Below, in pieces: positions 37,287-49,800 of a DNA stretch of 64,000 nucleotides. Every line of letters starts with the position of its first letter. The first letter of the stretch is position 1. Both the position numbers and the translations under genes were made by a program. Under the pieces are notes generated by a model. It had not been told where the DNA came from and did no database searches. It saw only the letters and a list, made by a program, of their open reading frames with translations. The DNA is from Hevea brasiliensis (taxonomy: Eukaryota > Streptophyta > Magnoliopsida > Malpighiales > Euphorbiaceae). The stretch lies in assembly GCF_030052815.1 (NCBI RefSeq), contig NC_079507.1, positions 53,889,571-53,953,570 of the forward strand. Reading direction: 5' to 3'.

Positions 37287-38106
37287 AAATTGGGAAATGG
37301 TACTAGAAGAAGAGGAAAGAAAGAAGTAACTAGTTCAAAATTAAATGAGCTAAAAGATGCGTACCATGAATGGTTCTGTCCCCATCAGTTAGAAATTGAA
37401 ATATTGTGTTCGTGGTTCATGAATTCCTTTTAGGTTTATAAACATTTAGTGTGTGCATTTCATTTTGAGCAGGTCTGAAAGTGTGTTCGCAGGAGAAATG
37501 GGACTAATGGACTCTTATGCTTGTTTGGAGCTCTAAAGTTGTCCTGGGCAAAAACAAATTTTTGGGACAGCATTTTTCATGATAATGCAATGCCAGGTTT
37601 CTTTGACCAATTGATTGCTGATATCCAAATGTACCTAAAATTATGCTTCCAATGTTGCATGCACATAAACTGCAGTGGAAGTACAGAAACAAATGGTGTC
37701 GTTTTGAATTTTTGTAGGATGAAGACCATATCAATGCAGCGAACATAATGGGTAGTCTGCTTCTGAGACTATATCTATTCGGGTGACTTGCTGATCTGGT
37801 GATATGGCATATAGCTCATTCCATGAATTCTATATTTCAATGCATTTATAAAATATGGGTAGTTTGCTTCTGAGACTAAATCTTTTCGGGTAACTTGATG
37901 ATCTGGTGGCATGGCATCTGGAGCTATATGGCTCACTTTCTATGAATTCTATATTTCAATGCATTTATAAAACATTGCAAACAGGAATTGCAATTGCAAC
38001 TGTGCTCTTATTACAAAAAAAACAATTAGTTTTGTAATTGATTATTGCAACTAATTGAAATTAGCTACCATTAGCAATCAATTTTATAACTAATTTGTGA
38101 TCTTAT

Positions 38107-38140
<34 letters not shown>

Positions 38141-38194
38141 TTTAGCCTTTTACTTTTGAATGATGGAAGGAGTTTTTGTTAGTAACATTTTAGT
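37287..38194. other. uL13m 3' UTR and spacer
   Basis: A partly duplicated ~100-bp unit occurs at 37749-37850 and 37855-37975 (GTAGTTTGCTTCTGAGACTA... and CATTTATAAAA...). A (TTA)n microsatellite lies at 38110-38142, just before the solo LTR. No gene is seen. Confidence 0.5.
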
Positions 38195-38199
38195 GAGTG
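38195..38199. repeat. Target-site duplication GAGTG, left copy
   Basis: Five bases before the solo LTR, repeated exactly at 40750-40754 directly after its CA end. Confidence 0.88.
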
Positions 38200-38220
38200 T
38201 GTAACAACCCAAAAATTTAA

Positions 38221-38262
<42 letters not shown>

Positions 38263-40749
38263 AATAAATTAAAGTTAATTTAGTAAATGAAAATAAAATA
38301 ATTAAATTTTCCTATACTATATTTATTTTTATCATTATTAGAATTTTATCAAATTTTAACATAATAAAAATTATTTTTGGACCTAATCGCAAACTCCTGA
38401 AAAGTTGGGGGACTAATAGTGTAATTAGAAGTTAAAAAAAAAAAAAAAACTGCAAAAATTAAAAACGCAACAGCCCCTCTCCCCTCTCTCTCGCGTCACC
38501 CTCTTCCTCTCACCTTCTCCCTTTGGCTTCCGACTAGCACCAGCGCTGGCGAGGCACCGGTGGCACTCCCCCACCTCAGGACGGTGTCAGGCGGCGACAG
38601 CCACGGCAGCACGCGGCAGGGAGGAAGAGAAAGAGAGAGAAGAAAGGGAAGGAAAGAAAGAAGAGAGAGAGAGAGAAGCGGGCCGTTTTCCGGCCGATTC
38701 CGGCCACCAACGCCGGCGAACCAAGGTGCCACTAACTCCCCACGAACCCAGCTCCATTTTCCGACCAGCCATGCCTGAAATAGTGGAGTTTCCGGCGAGT
38801 TTTGAAGAGAGAGAAAGAGGAGAGAGAAAGTGACGGCAGTGGCTTTCCGGCCACTTTTCCGGCGATCCAATCGTCGGATCGGAAATCCGAGGCCACCGAT
38901 GGACTCAGGACGACGAGATCTTCGAGATAGAACTGGTCCCGCTCCGATCGGACACTGTTTGAAAAAGGCGATAATCGGACGATCCAGATCGCTTGGTGAG
39001 ATTTTCGAACTTTTTCGATTTCAAAAATTTAGAAATAATTTTATGATAATTATTAACAAAATTTGGACTTAAATTAGGTGCGATCGGATCGAGGATAGCT
39101 CACCGGCGTCGGGACTGCATTTTTAGCCAGATCCGGCTGCCCGACGGCCCGTCTCAGAATGTGGCCAATATTACAGTCAATCCTAGCATTTTGGGCGTTA
39201 CGGGCGCGTTCAGTGTCGATTGGCATAGGTAAACCCGAACTCCAAGTTGCTCATTTTCGGCTAATATCGATTTAGAATAAAATTCATAAAATATTTGTGG
39301 ATTATCGAAAAATTATAAGTCCTTTTGCAATAGCCTTATAATATTATTAAGGACCGTGGGGCAAAATTTTAGAATTTTTAGAGCTTGTTTGAGTGGATTT
39401 TTGAAAAATGTCAATTATAGGGACTAAAACGTAATTTTTAAGATTTTGAGTATTGTCTGATTTGGAGGGCTCAGGAGGGGCCATGTGATATTGATGAGAT
39501 GTGATTGTGAAAATTGAGAATTTAGAAGTGTTATTTGAGTCTTTTTGCAGGTTGGGTAGGTCCCAGGTATAGGGGAAACTCTGCCGGATTTCCGGCATGA
39601 ATTAGGCTGTCTATTGTCTCTTTAGAGTTTTATCTTAACTTAATACTAATAAATTTATAATTTAATTATTAGGTGATCGAGGTCAGCTATTTTCTGCATC
39701 CAGCAGCCACAATAGTCATCGGTGTACTGTGAGTAAAATATTAATTTTAATTGTAATTTCGATATTATTATATGTTCAAGCATGCCCATGCATCACTTAT
39801 ATGCATATATTTATGTAGTTAAACTCTAGGCACGATTTATGTTGCATTCATAACTGTTAAAGTGCCATGGATGTTGTTGTGGTAATTTGGAGCAGTGTGC
39901 GTGCGTTGGCATGCGTGTGATGTGGTGTGGACTATGGATAGGACGGGTAGTCACGGCTTGAGATCTTCGCTGGGACCCGATCCTTCGGGGGGTAGTCACA
40001 GCTTGAGTTCTTCGCTGGGACCCCCGATTTGGTTTATTAAGCGAAAGTCCGGCTTGAGTTCTTCGCTGGCACCAGGTTGGATTTAAGAGAGCTGTATAGG
40101 GGATCAGCTCCCATATATTATGATTGACATTACTGGGTGTGTGAGTGCTTCAAATTACCTTTTTGATGTTATGATGTGAAAATGTTGTTGATGTTGCATT
40201 TCACTCTACAGGGTGCATTAGTTTTAGATAGTTATAGAGATTATGGTTAAAATTGATATTTTACTCTCTGAGTCGAACGCTCACTCCTGTTCAATATTTT
40301 TTCAGGCCACAGGAGGAGTTATTTTACAGAGCAACCTGTTTTCTTCCTCGCAGGTTTAACGTCAATTATTTAATTGTTTTACTTTCTTTTCTAAATTTAA
40401 AATCTAGAACTCCGCATGTGTTAGAAATAGTGTGGACCTTGGTAGAGGTTGAGTTAATTTAAATTTTTAAGATTAATAAATGAAGATTTGTATGGTATTT
40501 AAACAGTTTGTAAGTGAGGTAACAGGGTTGAGCTGGGCTCCCCTGATTTTAGTTTCTGAAAATTTCTAGGCTAAGTTGGCCCGAAATGAAATTATAACAG
40601 TTTGATTTAAATTATTTTATATGCATATTGGGCCTAAATTGTGGGCCTGGTTATGGATTTGAGGAATAGTTAGGCTTACTACGGGCCTCGGGGGCTTTAA
40701 GCTGGCCCAGGTCCTAGTGCCGGTCCGGCCCATAGGTTGGGTCATGACA
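38200..40749 (+). mobile_element. Solo LTR related to the gypsy element
   Basis: The 2,550-bp unit starts TGTAACAACCC and ends TCATGACA. It is flanked by an exact 5-bp duplication, GAGTG, at 38195-38199 and 40750-40754. No primer site or internal region is attached, so it is a solo LTR left by LTR-LTR recombination. Its 3' two-thirds aligns with the LTRs at 5092 and 12769, including the repeated GCTTGAGTTCTTCGCTGG motif and the strongly conserved core. The first ~800 bases differ: an (AAT)n tract at 38220-38265 and a GC-rich GGCGAC/CCGGCC region replace the CT tract. Confidence 0.93.
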
Positions 40750-40754
40750 GAGTG
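40750..40754. repeat. Target-site duplication GAGTG, right copy
   Basis: Exact copy of 38195-38199. Confidence 0.88.
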
Positions 40755-43700
40755 CATGCCTCAAGCAAGCACAAAACAGGCAAAAATGACTATTCTTTCT
40801 TTTTTTTTTTTCACTAAACTTAACATGAAGTTTCATTGTACTAAAAGCCAAGAAATGATTTCAGATTAGAGCTATGCAAACTATTATTTCTGCGTAATAA
40901 CTTAAAGAAGCAGCAAATAAGAAAGGGAAAGTACTACAGCCCCAAAACAATCTCACATAAGCATTTTTAGATAGGATGGAGGCGGGAAAATGCCTCTTCT
41001 TGCCGAAAGCATAATTGGCATTGAATTATTCCTTCTCCGTGCAGCCTAGGCAATTTCGATGACTGGGAAATTAACAGAACTCTTTTGATGAACAGCACAT
41101 TTGGATAGAGTGTATGAAAGTTTTTAAGCCTATATTTGGTCCCTTTAAAAACTATGAAAAATCTTACTTTGAAAAACTTTACTATAAAAATAATTTTACT
41201 TCATCTCTTCCCAAACAGAGTAAATAAAGCAAAATAAACTAAAATAATAATGAAAGGTAAGGTATTAAAATCTCTCAAACTCATCAATTTAGTGAGTAAA
41301 AAAAGTGAGGTTTTGGTAAAAAAACCTTCCTCTCAAATAAATCTCTTGCTTTAGAAACTCATACTTACCTTAACAAATTTCCTCCCAAACATACTGTAAA
41401 AGTAGGGATAGTCCGAGTTTGGATCAAGATCAGTCAAGCTTAGATTTGATTAGAACAATCTTAAACATGATTGAAATCCAACAAGATTGATTTTAATCAG
41501 TTTGATTCAAACCAAAATTGAACTTTTCACTCTTGAAAAATTAAAAAAAATTAACCAACATAATAAAATAATTCAATATATTTTTAATTATATAATCTTT
41601 AAAATATATATATATATATATATAATCAATTTTTGATTCAATTTTAGTTTGATATGATTTCAGTGTGATTCTTAGGGAAAAATCAAAATCGAACCAACAT
41701 AATAAAATAATTCAATAAAACACTCTTATTGAGAATAACTGATAATATGACAACCTTAAGCACATCGTAACCAAAATGCATGTACTAGCATCAACAGAAC
41801 CACGCTTGGGTTGCATAAAGTACAATTTTACTATCCTTCCTCACAAAAACCGAAGAAAAACTACTAAAATTCTAATCATTTGATGATCCATCATCATCAT
41901 CAACATCCTCATGCTGCTTCACAACTTTCTCGATGAGTATCCTCCGTTCTCTTTCCATGGCAGTTTCCATTGATGGATCACTTCCACTCTGACCATCAAG
42001 ACCCAGTTGACAAACAACTAATGCAACACCTGATACTTATCATTTTGTTCCAGAACTGAGCGTCACAAAACTGGTGCAGAAACACCAATTTCTGCCCTTC
42101 ATCTTTTAGTTTTTTAACTCTCTCTTTCTGAGCAAAAGAACTTGAAACCATTCTTCTTTTTCTTACCAAGCCACAATCCATGGGAAATAAGATAAAAATC
42201 TTACAATACAACAAACCATATGATTTGTCCAGAAATTGCTTAACATATCCCTAGAGGAACCTTATGCCCATTTTACACAGCAGGAGGTAAGAACTTAAAT
42301 TTCATCTTCAGGATATGTTTCATACAGTTCTGGTTTGCTATAACAAAACTGAAAACATCATATGCCATTCATACAGGCTTGAAAGTTGAAAATGGAATTG
42401 TAGCATTCTAGAATCCCAGACACCAGAATGCAACATTTCAGTTTTACAACATGGTAGAATTATAATAATAGACTATAAAGGCTTCGCACAGGGAGATATT
42501 CTTGCACAAAATAATTGAAATGTAGGCTTGAGAAGATTCAGTGATGATTTTCAGCACAGGAAAAGAAAAAGGCATAAAAGATTACTGATACTGTAAGACA
42601 ATGCAAATGAAAGCAACAAAGCAATCACAAATATTAAAACTCAAGCATGTGAAATTTTTCTAACCGTGGAGTGTGCCGAAGATTGTTTAGCTTAGTTTGT
42701 CTCTACCAAAATTGCTTAAGCCAATTGAATTTGGCTCCTCCTTATATTCTCTTTACAAACATAGGACTCCAACACTCTCCACTTGAGTGCAATTTGCAAT
42801 TGGATTGGACTTAAATTTTGATAATTATCACACGCAATCACTTGTTTTCATAAAAGTTACTTACAAATAAAGAAAATAGGACTCATAAAAGGCATCCAAT
42901 TACTCATCCCATCAAATCGTTCCATTTTTCTATTTTTTTCCACCAGAAATACATCCAACTACCTCCATCGTTGTCAAACCCTCCCCTCTCTCTTTTTTTT
43001 TTTAATTTCCGTAAGTAGTGGTTTCTGTACCAGAGTTTTTTTTGTTTCGTTTGTTCCTTGTACCAGAGTGATCCAAGGCCATGCCTCAGGTAACCTAGGA
43101 TTGAACATTGATGGCTAATGGCATGGTTGCAAAGTTGCAACAAAGCAGTTCATCATATATTAATCCATAACTATTCTCCTTTGTTGTCACAGGATAATGC
43201 AACTGCCTAAAATGTTAACTGCAATGGATGAACTCATGTCATGTGATTCCTTGCACCTAGAAAAGGTGAGCCATACTTTGGTTTACCCGTTTAATTCTTA
43301 TAGTTGGTATTGGCCAACCTTGTTTACTCAGAGATTTGACTTTGATGACTTTGACACAGTTCCTCAGAAATTCAACGTATGAGGAGGAGAGCAGGAGGGT
43401 TTTGGGCAAGACATGGTAAACGATGCTAGGCTCATAGTTTGTTTTATCTGCTCCATGTTCAATGAGATGGAAAATTTTTGCCCTTTGTTCGACCAGGGGA
43501 AATTAGTACATATGTCAAAGCCCCCTTTTTTACTCTGACAGTGTGATAAAAAGCCAGTTTAGTCATGTTCAACCATGTTTTATTTTTATACAGGTGCTCG
43601 TCCTCATTAGATTATTGATTTTTATCTATCTTTTTTGTACATCAGAAAACTGTAAGTCGTCTGATGCATTAAAGCTGTAAATTGAATGTCCTACCAAAAA

Positions 43701-43792
43701 ACAAAGCTGTAAATTGAATGTCTTTCATTCTTGGAAGCACTCAATAATAAAATTATCATAGAAGTGAGCTGCATTTTGAAAGAATCATAGTT
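40755..43792. other. Spacer between the solo LTR and the MITE cluster
   Basis: Mostly AT-rich spacer. It contains the coding remnant at 41872-42181 and a (TA)n at 41603-41622. A weak exon-like segment sits at 43192-43265 between an ACAG and a GTGAGC. I cannot assign a gene. Confidence 0.45.
41872..42181 (-). pseudogene. Unrecognised coding remnant, minus strand
   Basis: One frame reads MDCGLVRKRRMVSSSFAQKE then RVKKLKDEGQKLVFLHQFCD then AQFWNKM, from 42181 down to about 42040. A second frame then reads VALVVCQLGLDGQSGSDPSM then ETAMERERRILIEKVVKQHE then DVDDDDGSSND, stopping at 41872-41874. The two parts have consistent, charged, protein-like composition and read like one protein broken by a short frame-changing insertion near 42030. 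An intron is unlikely because only about 10 bases separate them. I do not recognise the family. No further exons are seen to the right. Confidence 0.4.
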
Positions 43793-43800
43793 TTGGCAAT

Positions 43801-44456
43801 TAGGGCCGTAAATGAACCAAGCCAAGTTTTAAAGAGTTCAGGCTAAGTTCGTCAAAATTTTTTCGAACTCAAGCTGAACTCGAATTCAACTTTCGAACTC
43901 GAGCCGAATATCTATAAATTCAATCTTATCTCATTTAGAGAACAAGCTCTAAACAAACTGAATTGTACTAAACTAAACTTTTTACGGAACTGAGTTTCTA
44001 GTAGTTCTACTCATTTAAGTTTTAATTTTATAGTTATGAAATTCAAATTAAGTAATTTTGATTAGCTCTTGTATAAAAATAATTTATTTTTTATAAAAAA
44101 TTAAATTTAAATTAAAAAAACTATATTTAATAAATATATTTTTTATGTTGATTATATCATAATTTTAAATAATATATTATTTTTAGAACATTTCTATATA
44201 AAAAAATAAATATTTATAATATAATAAAATACAATAATATAAATATTTTTATAAATAAATATGTTCACGAGCCTATTTATGAGTCAACTCATAAGTCCTA
44301 ACAAATCGAATATTATTAAGTTCAAGGTCTGCTCATTCATTAAATGAATTTAAAAGTCGAGCTCGACTCATTTTCTAGACAAGTCAAATCAAATCAAAGT
44401 TTTATCAATCTTAATTTCGAGTAGTTTGCAAATAGCTTGATCTTTTTTCAGCCTTG
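43801..44456. mobile_element. hAT-like MITE with 8-9 bp target duplication
   Basis: The insert begins TAGGGCCGTAAA and ends with the imperfect inverted match TTTTTTCAGCCTTG. It is flanked by TTGGCAATT at 43793-43801 and 44457-44465. The interior carries many GAACTCGAGC/GCTCGACTC palindromic words. An 8-bp duplication and a TAGGG-type end fit hAT superfamily non-autonomous elements. Confidence 0.6.
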
Positions 44457-44512
44457 TTGGCAATTCAATTAGATGGTCCAAGTCAAAGGTTCAATCAAGA
44501 AGTTAACATTAA

Positions 44513-44902
44513 CACTATGTTGAGATGGGATGAAAGAAAATAATGGAAGGAAAATAAAAGAATGTAATGATTAGAGAAGATAATAATTTTTTTATTTTAT
44601 GTTTGGTTTAAGAGGAAAAATATTGAGAAGAAAGTTGCTTTTTTAAAGAGTAAAATTACAATACTATTCTTAAATATTTAAAAAGAACTTAGAAAATATA
44701 GAAATGCTTTTATAATTTTAATCACTTTCCCCCTAATTTGGAGAGAAAATGAGAGTAAAATCCAACTATTATTTTCCTTTCAAAATTTTCTTTCCTCCTT
44801 ATTTTATTCTCTAACAAAACACAAGTGAGTAAAAAATAATATTATTTTCCTCTTAAATTTTCCTTCCTCCCTTATTTTCCTTCAATCCAAACACAACCTA
44901 AG
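44513..44902. mobile_element. Foldback MITE
   Basis: The left end reads TATGTTGAGATGGGATGAAA then GAAAATAATGGAAGGAAAAT. The right end, reverse-complemented, reads TAGGTTGTGTTTGGATTGAA then GGAAAATAAGGGAGGAAGGA. The two arms pair over about 45 bases around an AT-rich centre, forming a ~390-bp foldback unit. The target duplication was not resolved. Confidence 0.5.
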
Positions 44903-45362
44903 GTGTGTGCAAACATGCAAGCCTTACCAGATGTATTGAAGTACAATTTACAAGATAGAGAAAAATGTAAAGACACTACAACCATTGCGTAATACAGCAT
45001 TCCACCAAGAATGAATGATGAGGGTACGGTAGACGAAAAGCAATAGCTCAAATATGAGAAACGCATCACGTACCCATTGAACAAATTCCAAATACAACTC
45101 AGTACCCAAATGAAAATTATGAGGCTACTGCTATGAACGTTACAACTCATTTCGTTTAGTTCCTCGCAACTAGCAATGAAACAATGCCTAGCCGGTACAA
45201 GATATACAAGGGACTATCCCCAAAAGAAAAGAATAAAAAATCACAAAAAAGAAAGAAGCTCTCTCTATATCCAAATTTTCTTCTACCTATTCCAAGTATG
45301 AAAATTAGATTACAAGATAATACAAAATATATAAGCAAACCATTTTTTTAGAGCAAAAGGCA

Positions 45363-46859
45363 TCAATTAACTTGGGTGCTTCTCTCTTTGCAAAGCATGT
45401 GCCACTCCTGGAGCACAGCTGCTTGAAGGGCCATGTGCTCAACCTCCTCTGCAGTCAACTTTGACAAGGTTCCTTTAGGTTTACCATTTTTCTCACCATC
45501 TTTCTTTTCGCCATTCTTTTCCTTCTCATCCTCAGCTTCCTCTTCCTCTTCATCATCAGATTTTGGAGTTTTAGGAGGCGGTTGGGCTGCTTTTAACAAG
45601 GCTATCCGTTCCATTGAAATCCTAAGCCTCTCAGCAGCAGCCTCCTTCACTTCATCTTCAGGCACGTACTCGACAGCCCCATCAGTAAGGTCATCCAACC
45701 AACCCTGTAAGTCTGATTCAATCTCCTTAGTAATAGATGCATCAGATGCTCGGATAACAAATTTGCACAACATGGTGGTCGTCTCATCACCCAGATCCAC
45801 ATTTCTGCTAACTTCACTGGCCCCGAAAACCATCATACCCACAAAGCCCCCAAACCAAGTTTTTGCAGCATAGCAAAGCTGTTCAACAACAGAATTTACC
45901 ATGTATGAAGTAGTTTATACATCTTTGTTTGGCAAATAAGTTATTTTTCAATCCTCTAAAATATCGATTATTTTTCAGTGCAATCAATACGGAAGGAGAA
46001 ACTATATTATTGACAGGACTTGGCTCTAATGGTCCACAACTACAACAAACATAAAGGCAAATGCAAGGAAACAATGATTTCAAACATCAAGAAAGAAAAG
46101 ATCCTACCTGAAATCCTGCCACTGTCCTGATGATGTGGGAACAAACACTGTGGAAAGGCTTGGAAGACAAAGATTTAAGTCCACTAAGAAAAGGAGAAGA
46201 TCCATACTGCTGTGCAGCAGTAGCCTTGAAGCCACTTCCTTCATACATATATGTGCCAGTATACTCTACTACAGCTGGTAAACTAGGCCATAAGCGAAAG
46301 AACTCAACAGGTGATATTTTGTGCGGCAAAAGAAGTTCAGTCAATGGAATTTTGTAAGGCTGACACCTCAAAATCACAGGTTCTCCTAGTTCTGGTCTTG
46401 AGCTTCTCTTCTGCCTCATGATTTGAGGATCCTCCTCAGTATAATCACCATCATAATCTCCTATTGCACCACTTCCATAGAATGGGTAGTATAAGACTTG
46501 AACAAAAAGGGCACATCTTTCAAAGTGGGATACACCCACTGTCACACTGCAGAGTACTGGATCCTATCATGTGTAAGAATCAGAAAATCTAATAAGTTGG
46601 AGTACAAAGGAGAACAATAATATTAGCAATAAGTGGGAGAAATATTATGGCATTCAGGGCCTAGAAATTGAATCTGTATTCTATAGAAACATGTGCAATC
46701 TTTTTTTTTTTCCTGTGGGGAGGAGGGGGTTACATAGGAATACTAAAGGAGTATTCCTATAAAAACCTCCTAGACTCCAAATTTTCACTGGCAGACTGTC
46801 CCCTTAACATCCCAAAAGTAGATAACCATTTCAAGAAAAAAAAAAAATACAAAGCTGTA

Positions 46860-46893
<34 letters not shown>

Positions 46894-49800
46894 CTTGTGA
46901 AAGTAATTACACAGATCAGGTGCTACCTCAGAAACAGAGTTGCAAGATAACGCATAGAATAAATCATTAAAATAAGATTTTCTGTGACCTTAACAGTACA
47001 AATCATGAAAAACTGAATTAAGTAACTACTAGAAGTCTAGAACATGGCAACCATTTAGGAAAAAAGTCCCCAGGATCCTAAGCAAAATTTGGGAAAAAAA
47101 GCAATTAGTAGTTGGAAATCCTCTTGAACAGAATAGCAATAAAGAACATCAACCAAGAAAAAATGAAATGGTGCTGCAAATGGAGATGCGTAAAAAGAAT
47201 ATGAGAAATGTTTCAGCGAAGAAGCCTTTCAAAGCAAGGCACAAAGGCTACCTGTGAAACAAGATTACGTAGCTGCCGCACAGCCTGAGGAGATCCATCC
47301 ATAAAATATAATGCACCAGATAACCCAACCCGAATATCCACTCGATTGAGTTCAAGTTCAGTCAAGTTTAAGACCTGCAAATAGTTCATTAAATTAACAA
47401 AGAGAATACCATCAACATAAAATGAAAATAAGGCAGCCCATTCAGCAACCCCATTTAACTGGAATACAAATGATAGCACGTACTGCTGAAACAGTATATA
47501 CTAATGCACTGATCTGAACATAAACCCAGGACCTAGTTTAACAGTAGAAACCCTCACACTGAAAAATCACTGGTGGAATAAAAGTACAAGATTCCTATCA
47601 ATGTAGAATATGGATGAATAACCCACATGTCAGATCAAACATACCCAATCCGTAGTTCCTACAGGTCCTAGGAAGCAAATTAATGATGAAATATAGCTGC
47701 AAAGGAACTAGATTCAAGAAGTAATACGAAATGAATTCCAATAACCAATAATTCCCTTCTTGAAGTTATAAGGAGAATTACAGAGTAAATCACTTAGAAT
47801 GATAACCTTCAGATGATATGTTCCAGAGTACACAAAAATATTGCTCAACAGTAACATAAAAAACAGTCATGCGTGAGAAAAGATTCTTAACCTTCAGATG
47901 CAAAGTGATCCTTCCATCACTTGAGTCCGCCAAATGATAAGCTTCAACATAGCATGGATCGCTACTACCCGTCAAAGTATATGCAGCAGGCATAACTTTT
48001 AGTAATTTAGAATCAATTCCTTTCGTCAGCAAAATAGTTAATTCACTAGGATCTGGCCTCCAAAGCTCTAAAATAGCCTTGTGAACCAATCCTTCTAATT
48101 TTCTGTCCTGTGCAGAAGCTGCTTCATAAAACTGAACAGTAAGTTTGTGATGGCTAAATGGATAGTCCCCTCTGGCTTCACTGACGCCAGCCCACCTAAA
48201 AGAAAATTGCTGAATCTCAATATCCATTATAGAAAAGCTAGTACCATTAATTTACGAGAAAAGGAAAATGAGTGCTGTAGAAAACAAGTAAAAAATGAAT
48301 GGATGTAGATATAGGGAAGCCAAATCTTCCTCCCAATTCCATTTCATAGAACATACAGCCCAGCACAACTCAACCAAGAAATTAAGTGGCAAAGGAAAGA
48401 AATAAAGTGGCACCTATTTTGATGTAGATAAGAATTATAATGCACTTCAGCAATAATATGCCCCAAGTACTTTTGCACTAATATTCAGAAATATGTCATC
48501 ATAAGCAAATTCAAAACAATAATGATGCTTGAACCTTTACACCCTCAAATTCAGAATTATAGCAATAAGATGAAATGCACACCTACTATCCGGATGATTT
48601 TGAACGTATTTAATTCTCTGCAATATAAAACGGCACTGATGCTTGTTGACAGAATCAGCCAACCCACTGTTTCTAAACTCTTCCAGCTCTTTAGTTAGTA
48701 ACTGGCCAGCCCTAGGGTCACGTGATCCCAACCGTTGAGCACTTAAAAGAATTGCTTGAACATCTTGAAGCCTATTTGATGCATTTGCAGACGAATCAAT
48801 GTTGAATAAGACCTTGTGGATATTTGATACAATAATGTTCAAGGTATCCTCAGGGTCGTCAGCTAGAAGTGGATCCAAACCATCTAGATTTATATGTTCT
48901 GCAACAGCCCAAATAAGACGGGCACATACTCTTGGTGTAGTTACCTGTTAAATTGACATATAAGTAAAACAGCAATTGTCACACATAATGTAAATGAGCC
49001 AAAGAAAATTGAAATGAGAATAAAGATGTTGCATTTTGAAAAAATGGATATGATTAAGGAAATAAACAAAAGAGCCAAGTAAAATATTAAAGAAAAGAAA
49101 GAATATTCCTTTGACAAATAACAATTATATAACACTAAATCCATATTGTTATCTTCCAAAGGAACATTTCTCTAGTTCCTGAGTAATCATATAACTGTTG
49201 TAGGAAAAAAAATTCACACAGAGACCTATGTTCCACATTCCAAACATGAAAATAGAGGTCAATAGTCTGTGTTGAAAACACCTAAAACTTTTCAAGTTCA
49301 TAAACCCTATTTGATACACATCATGCACGAACCACATAATAGCTAGTTACTTTTGCATTAGCATCTAACTTTTATTGTCAGTGAATGTAGTATTTGATAA
49401 CAGCTTACATACCTCACGTAGATCCTTCACAAGTTCTCGCTGCAAGTTTTGCAGTCTTGTCTCATTTAAAATCTGATCCTGAGAAGCACCATCTTTAACA
49501 GTTTTTACCCCTCCTCGGGTATCATAAATATGGCAAAGCCTTACAAGCAACTTCAGATAGCAATCAATTGCATAGATCCTGCCATCACAATCCCATTTGA
49601 CACAAGGCCTACAAACTTCCACTACTTCCAAAGCCGGCTCTGTCCAGTTCAGTGCACCATAACCAGTTCCATAAGCCAAAGCTCCAATCACTCTGCTCTC
49701 CATTCCTGAGTTTGTTTGTTCAGGCAAAGGAAGAGACAACTGGAAGCAACTTTCCACCAGTGATGCCACTAACTCCTCCCGAAATAAGCTTTTACTTGTC

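Noticed and set aside
43192..43382. Small plus-strand gene with segment LPKMLTAMDELMSCDSLHLE
   Set aside because: Plausible splice borders, but a single short segment without recognised family or partner exons; too weak to call.
45433..45873. Open frame on the plus strand, serine-rich
   Set aside because: Exact antisense of TPLATE exon 7; the serine runs are the reverse of its acidic GAA/GAG codons.
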